DNA of 47,321 bases, taken from Chitinophagales bacterium (lineage in GTDB: Bacteria > Bacteroidota > Bacteroidia > Chitinophagales > Chitinophagaceae). Where the stretch lies: contig JAAFIK010000037.1 in NCBI GenBank assembly GCA_013298665.1, forward strand, positions 1 through 47,321. Direction: 5' to 3'. Positions 9,039-17,926 of the stretch are shown here, in pieces; position 1 is the stretch's first letter, and each line of letters opens with the position of its first letter. The notes below the pieces were generated by a model. It made no database searches and was not told where the DNA came from. It saw only the letters and a program-made list of their open reading frames with translations. The translations under genes were made by a program, and so were the position numbers.

Positions 9039-9046
9039 CAAAGGTA
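9039..9046 (-). promoter_or_regulatory. -7 box of the M28 peptidase operon
   Basis: On the minus strand the box reads TACCTTTG followed by C, a perfect TAnnTTTG element. The start codon is 17 bases further on at 9022, giving a leader of about ten bases. The -33 element is not obvious. Confidence 0.6.
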
Positions 9047-9184
9047 GCCAGCGATATCGTATTCGCATACCGATCGGTAAATGTTTACGAAAAAATGAGT
9101 CAGCCCCATTCTCATATGGGGCGGATGTTCCCGATTGCGCCGCCTTCTTTCCTATATTCGTAAGCCAGGGGTGAGGTTTTACAT

Positions 9185-9193
9185 TATTTTTGC
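9185..9193 (+). promoter_or_regulatory. -7 box of feoB
   Basis: TATTTTTGC matches TAnnTTTG. It covers the first possible TTG start of feoB at 9190, so the translated start must lie downstream, most simply at TTG 9202. No clear -33 element is seen 19 bases upstream, which could mean activator or iron-dependent control. Confidence 0.5.
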
Positions 9194-9201
9194 CGACTGA
9201 T

Positions 9202-11322
9202 TTGGGCAAGCCATTACATATCGCATTGGTAGGAAATCCGAACAGCGGCAAAACGTCGTTGTTCAATGCACTTACAGGGCTGAACCAGCGCGTAGGTAAT
9301 TTTCCGGGCGTTACCGTAGATAAGAAAACGGGAAACTGCCACTTGCCCGGAGATAAAGCGGCAACCATAATCGACCTCCCGGGCACCTACAGCCTGTACC
9401 CACGGCGCACAGATGAATGGGTGGCCTATAAGGTGATGCTCGGCCAGGATCCGGACATTAAACCCGATATTGTACTCCTGGTGGCTGACGCAAGTAACCT
9501 CAAACGCAACCTGCTTTTCTGCAGCCAGATCATTGACCTGAAGATACCCTTAGTGGTGGCACTCACCATGATGGATATTGCCAAAACCAAGGGTACACAG
9601 GTGGATATCCCGGGACTTGAGCGTGAGTTGGGTGTACCGGTGATTACCATCAATCCCCGTAAAAACAAGGGCATGGATGCCCTGAGAAAGACCCTCGAAC
9701 AGGTAGGTGAGCGGTTGAATCATGCTCCGCACAGGGATTTTATCGATGTTAAAACCCTGGCACCGGCGCCCATTGAAGGCGTCAGGCAGCTATTCCCCGG
9801 GTTGAGTAATTATGCAGCCATACACTACCTGATCAACCACGAAAACTTCCTGCTGGATGAGTCTGCACAGGAAACGATTGAAAAACTTGAAAAGCAGCAC
9901 CAGTTTAACCCGACCAAAACACAGGCGGAGGAAATCATGCAGCGTTATGGCCGCATCAAACATATTATGCAGCAAACAGTGATTGAAGCCGATCCGCTGC
10001 AAAAGACCTTGTTTACCGAAAAATTAGACAACCTGCTCCTGCATCACCGCTGGGGTTACCTCATCCTGCTCGCAGTATTATTCATTCTCTTTCAGAGCGT
10101 TTTTTTTATTGCACAGTTTCCGATGGATGGCATTGAGTGGAGCTTTGCACAATTGGGCGGTTGGCTGACAAAGCTATTGCCCGCGGGTTGGTTCACCGAC
10201 CTGTTTATCAATGGCATCCTGGCTGGCTTAAGCGGCATCCTGGTTTTTATACCGCAGATCATGATCCTTTTCGGATTGATTACCATACTGGAGGATACCG
10301 GATACATGGCCCGCATCAGTTTTCTGACAGATAAACTGATGCGCAAAGCAGGGCTTAATGGCAAGAGTGTGATGCCGATGATCAGTGGGTTTGCCTGTGC
10401 TGTACCCGCTATCATGAGTGCAAGAGCCATCGAAAACCGTAAGGAACGCTTACTTACGATTATGGTTACACCGCTGCTGAGTTGCAGTGCCCGTCTGCCG
10501 GTTTACACCATCCTTATTGCATTGGTAATTCCATCAAGATATTACCTTGGCTTCCTCAGCCTGCAGGGATTGGTCATGATGGGTTTGTATCTTGCCGGTG
10601 CAGCTTTTGCACTGGTTGTAAGCTATATCATGAAGTGGTTCATCAACATTAAGGAGAAAAGTTTTTTTATACTTGAACTGCCGGTTTACCGGGCGCCGAG
10701 GTGGAAGAATGTACTGCAAACCATGATTGAAAAAGCAAAAGTCTTTGTACTGGACGCCGGTAAAGTCATCATGGTCATCAGCCTTATTCTCTGGGCACTC
10801 AGTACATACGGACCCGAAAAAAAGATGCAGGCCGTTACCGCACAATATGCAACACTGGTAAAGCAGCATCCCGAACAAAAAGCAGAACTCGAAAGGCGTT
10901 ACAAAACCAGTTTGCTGGAAAACTCTTTTGCCGGTATCATCGGCAAAGCCATTGAGCCAGCCATACGCCCCCTCGGATACGACTGGAAGATAGGCATTGC
11001 CCTTGTTACTTCCTTTGCTGCCAGGGAAGTATTTGTGGGTACCATGGCTACCCTTTACAGTGTGGGAGAAGACGCCGATGAAAACAACAATACCCTGCGC
11101 CAGAAAATGAATGCTGCTGTACGCAACGATGGTACAAAAGTATATACCCTCGCTACCGGACTTTCGCTCATGATTTTTTATATGCTCGCCATGCAATGTA
11201 TGAGTACCCTGGCTGTTGTAAAACGGGAAACCAAAAGCTGGAAGTGGCCAATGATCCAACTCGCATACATGACGGGTCTGGCTTATGTAATGAGCTGGCT
11301 GGTTTATATCGTTTTCAGGTAA
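9202..11322 (+). CDS. feoB: Ferrous iron transport protein B
   Basis: Inner-membrane Fe(II) transporter with a cytosolic N-terminal G domain. Visible are G1 GNPNSGKTS, the switch region GNFPGVTVD, G3 DLPG, then FeoB gate segments with the conserved cysteines in GFACAVPAIMSAR and LLSCSARLPVY, and about ten membrane helices. The G4 motif, usually N-x-x-D, reads TMMD, so the base-specifying Asn is Thr. The length, about 706 residues, is normal. I place the start at TTG 9202 (GKPLHIALVGNP) because TTG 9190 lies within the -7 box; there is no ATG candidate. No feoA is adjacent. It is divergent from the M28 operon. Confidence 0.95.
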   Translation: MGKPLHIALVGNPNSGKTSLFNALTGLNQRVGNFPGVTVDKKTGNCHLPGDKAATIIDLPGTYSLYPRRTDEWVAYKVMLGQDPDIKPDIVLLVADASNLKRNLLFCSQIIDLKIPLVVALTMMDIAKTKGTQVDIPGLERELGVPVITINPRKNKGMDALRKTLEQVGERLNHAPHRDFIDVKTLAPAPIEGVRQLFPGLSNYAAIHYLINHENFLLDESAQETIEKLEKQHQFNPTKTQAEEIMQRYGRIKHIMQQTVIEADPLQKTLFTEKLDNLLLHHRWGYLILLAVLFILFQSVFFIAQFPMDGIEWSFAQLGGWLTKLLPAGWFTDLFINGILAGLSGILVFIPQIMILFGLITILEDTGYMARISFLTDKLMRKAGLNGKSVMPMISGFACAVPAIMSARAIENRKERLLTIMVTPLLSCSARLPVYTILIALVIPSRYYLGFLSLQGLVMMGLYLAGAAFALVVSYIMKWFINIKEKSFFILELPVYRAPRWKNVLQTMIEKAKVFVLDAGKVIMVISLILWALSTYGPEKKMQAVTAQYATLVKQHPEQKAELERRYKTSLLENSFAGIIGKAIEPAIRPLGYDWKIGIALVTSFAAREVFVGTMATLYSVGEDADENNNTLRQKMNAAVRNDGTKVYTLATGLSLMIFYMLAMQCMSTLAVVKRETKSWKWPMIQLAYMTGLAYVMSWLVYIVFR

Positions 11323-11506
11323 TGCCGTTTAAATTTTACCTGTATACTTTGGGGATTGCCCCGACAGATATTTAATTGCAGCCTCCGGAAAAAAGATTGT
11401 TGTAATAGCTCACCGGTACAGGAAAGCATTGCGGGTTTTTAACAAACATTTCTGCAAACAGAAATAATCCTTTCCTGTAATTTCGTGGCACAACATCCAT
11501 CGGTCA

Positions 11507-12271
11507 TTGGCAAAAAAGAAAAAAAATACCCCGCGCGCTGTTATTGTACCCTTATTTGCGCTTGCCCTTGCGGCAATGGTAACGTATTTTGTTACCGGTT
11601 ACCTCAACCGGCCACGGTTTGTAAGATACCCTGCATTCGGCATTGATCTTCCGATGAATTATGAAATACACGGCATCGACATCAGCCACCACCAATCAGC
11701 TATCGACTGGAATGAAGTAAAAAATATGCAGGTACGTAATGTCCGTGTCGGCTTTGGGTTTATCAAAGCCACTGAGGGCCTTGCCAGGGTGGATGAACGC
11801 TTCAGGCGCAATTGGTCAGCCACAAGAGATGCCGGAATCCCGCGCGGAGCTTACCATTTCTTTATTGCCAGCAAAAGCGGTAAAGCCCAGGCTGAAAACT
11901 TTATCGAAACGGTAACCCTGCAACCGGGTGATTTACCCCCCGTACTTGATATTGAGCAAACCAATGGTGCCACGATGACAGATCTGCAGCAAAGAGCCAG
12001 GGATTGGTTGCTGATGGTGGAGGCGCACTATAAGGTAAAGCCCATCATCTATACCAACGTCGATTTTTACGACAATTTCCTTGCCGGTAAATTTGACAAC
12101 TATCCGCTCTGGGTTGCCCATTATCTGGTGCAGGATAAACCGCGGATTAACCGCAAATGGCTATTCTGGCAACACAATGAAAGGGGCCGGGTAAATGGTA
12201 TTGATGCATATGTTGATTTCAATGTATTCAATGGTGATAGTACAGATTTCAGGAAAATACTGATCCGGTAA
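11507..12271 (+). CDS. Membrane-anchored GH25 lysozyme-like muramidase
   Basis: 254 residues. A lysine-rich N-terminus (AKKKKNTPR) and a helix (VIVPLFALALAAMVTYFVTGYL) anchor it in the inner membrane with the enzyme outside. The rest is a glycoside hydrolase family 25 barrel: HGIDISHHQSAIDW carries the first catalytic-site Asp, FIKATEG follows, PPVLDIEQ carries the acidic pair, and LWVAHY and FWQHNERG close the site. GH25 enzymes cleave the MurNAc-GlcNAc bond of peptidoglycan. The start is TTG 11507; no ATG lies in frame upstream of the anchor. It could serve cell-wall remodelling; no lysis or phage genes are nearby. Confidence 0.93.
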   Translation: MAKKKKNTPRAVIVPLFALALAAMVTYFVTGYLNRPRFVRYPAFGIDLPMNYEIHGIDISHHQSAIDWNEVKNMQVRNVRVGFGFIKATEGLARVDERFRRNWSATRDAGIPRGAYHFFIASKSGKAQAENFIETVTLQPGDLPPVLDIEQTNGATMTDLQQRARDWLLMVEAHYKVKPIIYTNVDFYDNFLAGKFDNYPLWVAHYLVQDKPRINRKWLFWQHNERGRVNGIDAYVDFNVFNGDSTDFRKILIR

Positions 12272-12335
12272 CGCTAAACAAATAGTTTCCACGTCATTTA
12301 TTACGCTAATTTTATATCCTCAATATTAGCGGATT

Positions 12336-12554
12336 ATGGGGATGGAACCTGATATCAGGGATTTTTTATTAAAAGTGGCGCAGACAATTTCTCTGGTCCT
12401 GCTGTGGATGCTCATTAACACCGTGGTTGGCATACGCTTCGACTATGCTTTTTTTGAGGGCAAACCCGGGTTAGGCAATTTTATCTTTTACACCTGGTTT
12501 CTGCTCAGTTTTACAGCATTGCTGTTTTACCTCAGGAAGAAATGGAAAATCTGA
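12336..12554 (+). CDS. Small two-helix membrane protein
   Basis: 72 residues. Two hydrophobic helices (TISLVLLWMLINTVVG and FIFYTWFLLSFTALLFYL) separated by GIRFDYAFFEGKPGLGN and closed by a basic tail RKKWKI. I recognise no named family. It follows the GH25 gene by 64 bases on the same strand and may share its transcript. The regular hydrophobic pattern and the positively charged end support it being a real gene. Confidence 0.65.
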   Translation: MGMEPDIRDFLLKVAQTISLVLLWMLINTVVGIRFDYAFFEGKPGLGNFIFYTWFLLSFTALLFYLRKKWKI

Positions 12555-12674
12555 TCTCCCGCATTCAATAGCGATTGCCACCATTATTACCGGGATTTTT
12601 TATTGTGGCTGTAGTTACTATTTGGGGTTAATGAATGCCAGTGGCAGTTGTTCTGCAAGCATTATATAAAGGCT

Positions 12675-13136
12675 TCAATGACTATGGTGCGGTGAAGTAC
12701 ATTTACTCCGGTGGCAAAGCCGGTAATTGTAGTAGTGTGCACTTATGATGAGGGGTACGGCAATAAACAGCAGCCAAAGTTCGTGCGCATGCAAAAATTG
12801 TTTGAGTACAAGAAAAAGGAACCCTGCAAAAAAAAGCATGACCGGTATCAGATTACGGTGATGACGGGTAAAGCCGTGGCAGAGCGAATAGCAACCGATG
12901 AGAAACGCAAGGACGATCATTCCCCACTCAAAATAGGCGTTATGAATGATGTTGACACCAAGAATAGGGAGGCTTGTAAGTACCACTGGTAACAACGCGC
13001 AATGTATGGCACAGAGAAGCGAGGCAAATACTCCAAGTGCATCCCAATTGAGCTTATATGACCCTTTTTTAAACAAGGGAACAAATGTAAGCAAATAAAT
13101 CATAGATAATGCAGCAAAGTTGCAAAGTTTAAGCAA
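12675..13136 (-). CDS. MerC domain-containing membrane protein
   Basis: 153-residue inner-membrane protein with four helices. The first carries the MerC signature: a helix with two cysteines, ASLLCAIHCALLPVVLTSLP. MerC proteins move mercuric or other soft metal ions across the inner membrane; chromosomal Bacteroidota copies lie outside mer operons and their metal is unknown. The tail is His/Cys-rich (CHRSKCTSPHHSH) and may bind metal. Starts at 13136 (TTG) or ATG 13103 are possible; the second leaves the core intact. It is divergent from the SCO1 gene, with a Fur-family regulator just beyond. Confidence 0.87.
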   Translation of the reverse strand: MLKLCNFAALSMIYLLTFVPLFKKGSYKLNWDALGVFASLLCAIHCALLPVVLTSLPILGVNIIHNAYFEWGMIVLAFLIGCYSLCHGFTRHHRNLIPVMLFFAGFLFLVLKQFLHAHELWLLFIAVPLIISAHYYNYRLCHRSKCTSPHHSH

Positions 13137-13208
13137 TACGCTTTACACCAACCACCGGAATAATGTTTGCAGCACAACATTTCAAGGGTAATAGATGAGC
13201 GGTTGGCG

Positions 13209-13217
13209 TACCTTTGC
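13209..13217 (+). promoter_or_regulatory. -7 box of the SCO1 gene
   Basis: TACCTTTGC is a perfect TAnnTTTG element. It lies downstream of an in-frame ATG at 13195, which excludes that codon and places the start at ATG 13231 with a leader of about ten bases. Confidence 0.55.
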
Positions 13218-13230
13218 AAAAAATGAGCTT

Positions 13231-13956
13231 ATGCGTAAAAAATGGCTGGTTTATGTTGGTTTTTTTGCACTCCTGCTGGCCGGGTTTTACTTTTTTCTGT
13301 TCTATATCATCGATTTCTCGGCTTCAAAGCTGCCGGTAATCAATAGCAATGTAAAGACCTTTGACTTCACCAGTCAGGATGGTAAGCATTTTACCGAAAA
13401 GGAAGTACAAGGAAAAGTATATGTGGCTGATTTTTTCTTTACTACCTGCAGGGGTATTTGCCCGCGTATGAATGCCAATATGCGAAGGGTATACGATGCT
13501 TTTAAAAGTGACCCCCGTTTTATGATTCTTTCGCATACCTGTATGCCTGAAACAGATAGTATACCGCTGATGAAGGCTTATGCAGAGCGGATGCTGACAG
13601 GCAAATTGGTGATTACGGCCGATGGATCGCGCAGGGTTGTTGCCGATTCGGGGGTTACTGCACCCACTGAAGCAAACTGGGTTTTTCTTACCGGCGACAA
13701 ACAGGCCCTGTATGATATGGCGAGGCAGAGCTACCTCATCGATAATAACCAGCAGGATACTGCGCAGAAAATCACTGACCAATTCATCCATACCCAGTTT
13801 TTTGCATTGGTGGACAAGCAACGCAGGGTTCGCGGTATTTACGATGGTCTCAAAGAAGAAGAAATAAAAAAACTATTGGAAGACATTCCCGGTCTGCTGA
13901 AAGAAAAAGTGCCCAATAGCCATTTTACCAATGGCTTCAGCAATACACCCAACTAA
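13231..13956 (+). CDS. SCO1/SenC copper-chaperone family protein
   Basis: 241 residues: an N-terminal anchor (MRKKWLVYVGFFALLLAGFYFFLFY) and a periplasmic thioredoxin-like domain. The copper ligands are the CxxxC of TTCRGICPRMN and a His in DQFIHTQFFALVDKQ, at the usual spacing. A further Cys sits in SHTCMPETDS. SCO proteins deliver copper to the CuA site of cytochrome c oxidase or keep its cysteines reduced. The start is set by the promoter (see 13209). It is divergent from merC and 78 bases before the Fur-family gene. Confidence 0.93.
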   Translation: MRKKWLVYVGFFALLLAGFYFFLFYIIDFSASKLPVINSNVKTFDFTSQDGKHFTEKEVQGKVYVADFFFTTCRGICPRMNANMRRVYDAFKSDPRFMILSHTCMPETDSIPLMKAYAERMLTGKLVITADGSRRVVADSGVTAPTEANWVFLTGDKQALYDMARQSYLIDNNQQDTAQKITDQFIHTQFFALVDKQRRVRGIYDGLKEEEIKKLLEDIPGLLKEKVPNSHFTNGFSNTPN

Positions 13957-13998
13957 CCAGGGTTGATGCCGTCAGGATTCAGGTCAATGTTGTAACTT

Positions 13999-14006
13999 TA
14001 GCTTTG
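13999..14006 (+). promoter_or_regulatory. -7 box of the Fur-family gene
   Basis: TAGCTTTG fits TAnnTTTG. It overlaps the first in-frame TTG (14008) closely and supports ATG 14035 as the start. There is no convincing -33 element. Confidence 0.4.
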
Positions 14007-14034
14007 ATTGAGTAACCGAAAAAATAACATTTAC

Positions 14035-14457
14035 ATGGAATCGGTATCAGAGATACTTAAACAAAACAGGTTGAGTATAACCGAGGGACGAAGAAAGATC
14101 CTCAGTTTATTTTTACAAACAGACGGCGCACTTGCACATGCGGATATAGAACAGGAACTTCAGGCGGGGCTTGACAGGGTAACTGTTTACCGTACCCTGC
14201 AAACATTTGTGGAAAAAGGTATCATCCACAATATCCCGACTACAGACAACAGCATCATTTATGCCCTCTGTAAGGATCATTGTGAGGCAGGACACCACCA
14301 TGATAATCATGTACATTTTATCTGCGATACATGTCACAAGACCACCTGTCTGTCGGAAGTACTTGTACCTGACGTGAGATTGCCAATAGGTTTTGTACCC
14401 AAACACGCTGAGATGGTGGTTAATGGTACCTGCGGTGATTGCAGACCATCGGCATAG
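14035..14457 (+). CDS. Fur-family metal-dependent transcriptional regulator
   Basis: 140 residues. The N-terminal winged helix contains ITEGRRKILSLFLQ, HADIEQEL and the recognition helix DRVTVYRTLQTFVEKGI. The C-terminal dimerisation and metal domain carries the His-rich stretch HCEAGHHHDNHVHFICDTC and two CxxC pairs (CDTC, CGDC) of a structural zinc site. The Fur, Zur and PerR branches cannot be separated by eye; the strong His cluster would suit iron or zinc sensing. Neighbours MerC, SCO1 and FeoB make a metal role plausible, but no operator sequence was identified. It converges on fabG with a two-base gap. Confidence 0.92.
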   Translation: MESVSEILKQNRLSITEGRRKILSLFLQTDGALAHADIEQELQAGLDRVTVYRTLQTFVEKGIIHNIPTTDNSIIYALCKDHCEAGHHHDNHVHFICDTCHKTTCLSEVLVPDVRLPIGFVPKHAEMVVNGTCGDCRPSA

Positions 14458-14459
14458 CG

Positions 14460-15215
14460 TTAAATATTCAGCCCGCCACAAACACTGATGGTTTGTCCGG
14501 TGATGTAGTTACCCATATCGGAAGCCAGGAAAAGTGTCACATTCGCAATATCTTCTGCTGAGGCAAAACGCTGGAGCGGGATTGACGCTTTGTACTTTTC
14601 GCCGCTATCTCCTTCTTTGAGGTAGCTTGTCATATCAGTTTCCACAAAGCCCGGTGCAATTGCATTACATCGGATATTGCGGCTACCCAGTTCTTTAGCC
14701 ACTGATTTGGTAAACCCAATAACTCCGGCCTTACTGGCAGCATAACTGCTCTGCCCCGCATTACCCATTTCACCAATCACACTACTCATATTAATGATAG
14801 ATCCACTCCTTGCTTTCATCATGGGCCGCACAACCTGTTTGGTCATATTGAATACACTGCCCAGATTTACCTGGATCACATCATTCCACTGATCGGGCGA
14901 CATACGCAGTAAAAGATTGTCTTTACTGATCCCCGCATTGTTTACACAAATATCAACAGTGCCGAAAGTAGCCACAACATCACTCACCAGTACCTCGCAT
15001 TGCGCAAAATCACCGGCATTACTCTGATAAGCCTTTGCCTTTACACCCATAGCGATAAGTTTTTCTTCAAGCGCCAGCGCCCTTGCGGTACTGCTATCGC
15101 TTACATAAGTGAATGCTACATGACAGCCATTTTCTGCAAATTTGATGGCGATAGCTTCACCAATACCCCGGGCAGCACCGGTAACAATAGCAACTTTATT
15201 TTCTAATAGTTTCAT
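14460..15215 (-). CDS. fabG: 3-oxoacyl-[acyl-carrier-protein] reductase
   Basis: NADPH-dependent short-chain dehydrogenase of type II fatty acid synthesis, cytosolic. Motifs present: cofactor loop TGAARGIG, NAGISKDN, and the catalytic Ser and YxxxK in SSVIGEMGNAGQSSYAASKAG; the C-terminus YITGQTISVCGGLNI is typical of FabG. About 251 residues, normal. The frame extends by two codons to 15221; MKLLENKVAIVTG at 15215 is the likelier start. No other fab genes are adjacent, so it could be a FabG paralogue with another acyl substrate. Confidence 0.93.
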   Translation of the reverse strand: MKLLENKVAIVTGAARGIGEAIAIKFAENGCHVAFTYVSDSSTARALALEEKLIAMGVKAKAYQSNAGDFAQCEVLVSDVVATFGTVDICVNNAGISKDNLLLRMSPDQWNDVIQVNLGSVFNMTKQVVRPMMKARSGSIINMSSVIGEMGNAGQSSYAASKAGVIGFTKSVAKELGSRNIRCNAIAPGFVETDMTSYLKEGDSGEKYKASIPLQRFASAEDIANVTLFLASDMGNYITGQTISVCGGLNI

Positions 15216-15348
15216 ACGCATTTGATATATGAAGTTGGAAAAGATGAACTGAAATTACGCGTAAACATAGCGCATCTGTGCTGCAAAAACAAAAACAGTT
15301 GCAACAAAACCGATCCCGTTTCCCTACCCGGACCATAAACACGCGCTG

Positions 15349-16854
15349 TCATAACATGGCCATTATCTCCTCCACCAATCTTCGTTCATTGCTTAGCCTT
15401 GGTACCTTATGCTGGCCACCGAGTTTGCCATGCCGGCGAAGCCATGTATTAAAAGTACCTGTTGGCAGTACCCTCACCAGTGGTTGCCGGAGGGCAATGC
15501 CTTTGTACCGTTTGGCTTCATAATCACTGTTACAATCTTTTAAGGCATTGTCCAGTTCGGTTACAAAACCTTCCATATTTTGCGGAGCCAGCTCAAATTC
15601 AATCAACCATTCATGGGCACCATTACTATTGTCGCTGAAATATACCGGTGCCGCCGTATACTCTGTTACCACGGCTCCTGTTTTTGCCGATGCAATAGCT
15701 ATAGCCTTATCCGTATTATCCACAATCACTTCCTCGCCAAAAGCATTGATATAGTGCTTAAGCCGTCCACTGACAACTATTTTATAAGGATTAAGCCCCG
15801 TGAAGCGTATAGTATCCCCCACAAGGTAACGCCAGAGCCCGCCCGTGGTACTGATCACCAGTGCATACTGTTTGCCAAGCTCTACTTCTTTGAGGCCGAT
15901 TGTTTGCGGATTGGTTTTACCGTACTCTTCCACCGGCATAAATTCATAGAATATACCATGCTCGGTAAAAAGCAACATCCCTTCATCGCCGGGCTTTTCC
16001 TGTGCAGCAAAAAAACCTTCGCTTGCATTGTAGATTTCAAGATAGTTGATGTCTGCACCCATAATCTTTTGAAACTGATCCCGGTAGGGGATAAACGATA
16101 CCCCACCATGGATATAAAGTTCAAGGTTGGGCCAGACTTCATGAATGTTTTGCTTTTGTTTGATGGCCAGGATACGTTTGAGCAGCACCAGTGTCCAGGT
16201 AGGCACCCCCGCAATAGATGTCACATTTTCATTGGCCGTGCGCTGCGCAAGTTGTTCGATTTTGGTTTCCCATTCATCAAGCAGGGCGATGCTCAGCTCG
16301 GGGGTACGCAGCCATTGCCCCCAGAAAGGAGAGTTTTGCAGCAGTACGGCACTCAGGTCGCCATAATGAATATCCTCATTGATTTTGCTGATCTCATGGC
16401 TGCCTCCCACAACAAGTCCTTTACCGGTCAGGAGATCGCTGGATGGAAAATTGTTATAGTAAGTTGTCAATACATCTTTCGATGCTTTAAAATGGTTATC
16501 GTGCAGGCTTTCTTCGCCAACAGGGATAAACTTGCTTTTATCACTTGTCGTTCCGCTACTTTTGGCAAACCAATTGACCGGTGTATTCCATAGAATGTTT
16601 TCCTCGCCCTGCATCATCCTTTCTATATACGGGCGCATAACATCGTACTCAAGCACGGGTACACTTTTTTTGAAATCGCGAATGGAAAACAAGCGGGAGA
16701 AGTGGTGCTTTTTCCCAAATTCCGTATACTGAGCTGCTGTAACAAGTTCCTGCAACACCTCGCGCTGCGCAGCAACCGGGTGGTTGCTCCAGTTACGGAT
16801 ACGCCACCAACGCATACGGGCAAGTTTCGAAATAGCAGGACTGAGCAGCTTCAT
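15349..16854 (-). CDS. GH3 auxin-responsive promoter family acyl-adenylate enzyme
   Basis: 501 residues of the GH3 family within the ANL adenylating superfamily. The ATP motif is FAKSSGTTSDKSKFIP; later pieces are EIYNASEGFFAAQ, a second nucleotide motif, and TTGGLWRYLVGDTIRFT. Plant GH3 enzymes join amino acids to jasmonate or auxin; in bacteria the acyl acid and the acceptor are unknown. It is cytosolic by sequence and sits between fabG and lptB on the same strand, 75 bases from lptB, which hints at acyl-chain or envelope metabolism but does not prove it. Confidence 0.9.
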   Translation of the reverse strand: MKLLSPAISKLARMRWWRIRNWSNHPVAAQREVLQELVTAAQYTEFGKKHHFSRLFSIRDFKKSVPVLEYDVMRPYIERMMQGEENILWNTPVNWFAKSSGTTSDKSKFIPVGEESLHDNHFKASKDVLTTYYNNFPSSDLLTGKGLVVGGSHEISKINEDIHYGDLSAVLLQNSPFWGQWLRTPELSIALLDEWETKIEQLAQRTANENVTSIAGVPTWTLVLLKRILAIKQKQNIHEVWPNLELYIHGGVSFIPYRDQFQKIMGADINYLEIYNASEGFFAAQEKPGDEGMLLFTEHGIFYEFMPVEEYGKTNPQTIGLKEVELGKQYALVISTTGGLWRYLVGDTIRFTGLNPYKIVVSGRLKHYINAFGEEVIVDNTDKAIAIASAKTGAVVTEYTAAPVYFSDNSNGAHEWLIEFELAPQNMEGFVTELDNALKDCNSDYEAKRYKGIALRQPLVRVLPTGTFNTWLRRHGKLGGQHKVPRLSNERRLVEEIMAML

Positions 16855-16929
16855 GTTATGGCAAAATACACAAATGATATGGAAATGAGAAGAGTGCTGT
16901 AAACTTTTATCCCTGTATCCGTGAAAACA

Positions 16930-17760
16930 TTAGCCCCGACCAGTGTCTGTATTTCCGCCAAAAGCATTTTTTTCAGTATTCATCAGCTCCTGCGCCACAC
17001 TCTTTCCTGCCTCATCGTGGAGATAGTCTTTACGTTTGAGTTCAAAATTTCGACCCAGGTACAGGCGGCGTACCTGTTCGTCTTCAGCGAGTTCCTCTGC
17101 GGTGCCATGCTTAAATATTTTTCCATCGATCAGCAGGTAAGCTCGGTCGCAGATAGACAGGGTCTCGTTCACGTTATGATCGGTAATAAGGATGCCGATA
17201 TTTTTATACTTTAGTTTGGCCACGATAGCCTGTATGTCTTCCACAGCTATAGGATCAACACCCGCAAACGGTTCGTCAAGCAGTACAAACTTCGGGTCGA
17301 CAGCCAGCGCCCTTGCAATCTCTGTACGGCGGCGTTCGCCACCACTCAACGTATCACCATTGTTCTTACGCACATGTTGCAGCCGGAACTCCTCAAGCAG
17401 GGATTCCAATTTTTCTTTTTGCTGTTGTTTGGAGAGTTGTGTCATTTCAAGTACAGCAGCAATATTGTCCTGCACGGTAAGTTTGCGGAATACACTGGCT
17501 TCCTGCGGCAGGTAGCCAATACCCATTTTAGCGCGTTTGTACATGGGCAGTCTGGTGATATTGATATCGTTGAGAAAAACATCCCCTTCATCCGGCTTTA
17601 CCAGACCCACAACCTGGTAAAAAGAAGTGGTTTTACCTGCACCGTTCGGCCCGAGCAGACCAACAATCTCGCCCTGATTCACATAAAAAGATACCTGGTT
17701 CACCACCGTACGGCTACCGTAACGCTTGACCAGATTTTTGGTTTGTATTGTTAAACTCAA
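16930..17760 (-). CDS. lptB: LPS export ABC transporter ATP-binding protein LptB
   Basis: 276-residue ATPase that powers LPS extraction from the inner membrane with LptF/LptG. Walker [10 protein letters not shown], the LptB-type Q-loop segment [20 protein letters not shown] signature LSGGERRR, Walker [16 protein letters not shown], and H-loop ITDHNV are all present. A C-terminal extension of about 35 residues ([19 protein letters not shown] onward) is longer than in E. coli LptB (241 residues). The other lpt genes are not in this window. Confidence 0.95.
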   Translation of the reverse strand: MSLTIQTKNLVKRYGSRTVVNQVSFYVNQGEIVGLLGPNGAGKTTSFYQVVGLVKPDEGDVFLNDINITRLPMYKRAKMGIGYLPQEASVFRKLTVQDNIAAVLEMTQLSKQQQKEKLESLLEEFRLQHVRKNNGDTLSGGERRRTEIARALAVDPKFVLLDEPFAGVDPIAVEDIQAIVAKLKYKNIGILITDHNVNETLSICDRAYLLIDGKIFKHGTAEELAEDEQVRRLYLGRNFELKRKDYLHDEAGKSVAQELMNTEKNAFGGNTDTGRG

Positions 17761-17776
17761 GGTAATCGCTTTGCTG

Positions 17777-17784
17777 CAAAAGTA
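17777..17784 (-). promoter_or_regulatory. -7 box of lptB
   Basis: Reads TACTTTTG followed by C on the minus strand, matching TAnnTTTG; the start codon at 17760 follows after 16 bases. No clear -33 element. Confidence 0.5.
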
Positions 17785-17874
17785 ACAGATAACAGGCAGA
17801 TAGGATATTAAAGGCCATTATTTAACAATCCTGTGGCAGGTTACCGGTGAAAACTGCATATTCTTCAGACAGGC

Positions 17875-17907
17875 TTTGCTTATGTTTACAGGCTTGCTTA
17901 TGTTTGC
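17875..17907 (+). promoter_or_regulatory. metF promoter with an overlapping direct repeat
   Basis: TTTG at 17875-17878, 20 bases, then TATGTTTGC at 17899-17907, close to the consensus. The promoter lies in a near-perfect direct repeat: GGCTTTGCTTATGTTTACA from 17872 and GGCTTGCTTATGTTTGCA from 17891. The predicted leader is about 15 bases. Confidence 0.65.
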
Positions 17908-17926
17908 ACCCTTATAACAAAACAAC

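Noticed and set aside
15580..16593. 337-residue plus-strand open frame
   Set aside because: It is antisense to the clear GH3-family gene, and its translation has no domain or signal; a shadow frame.
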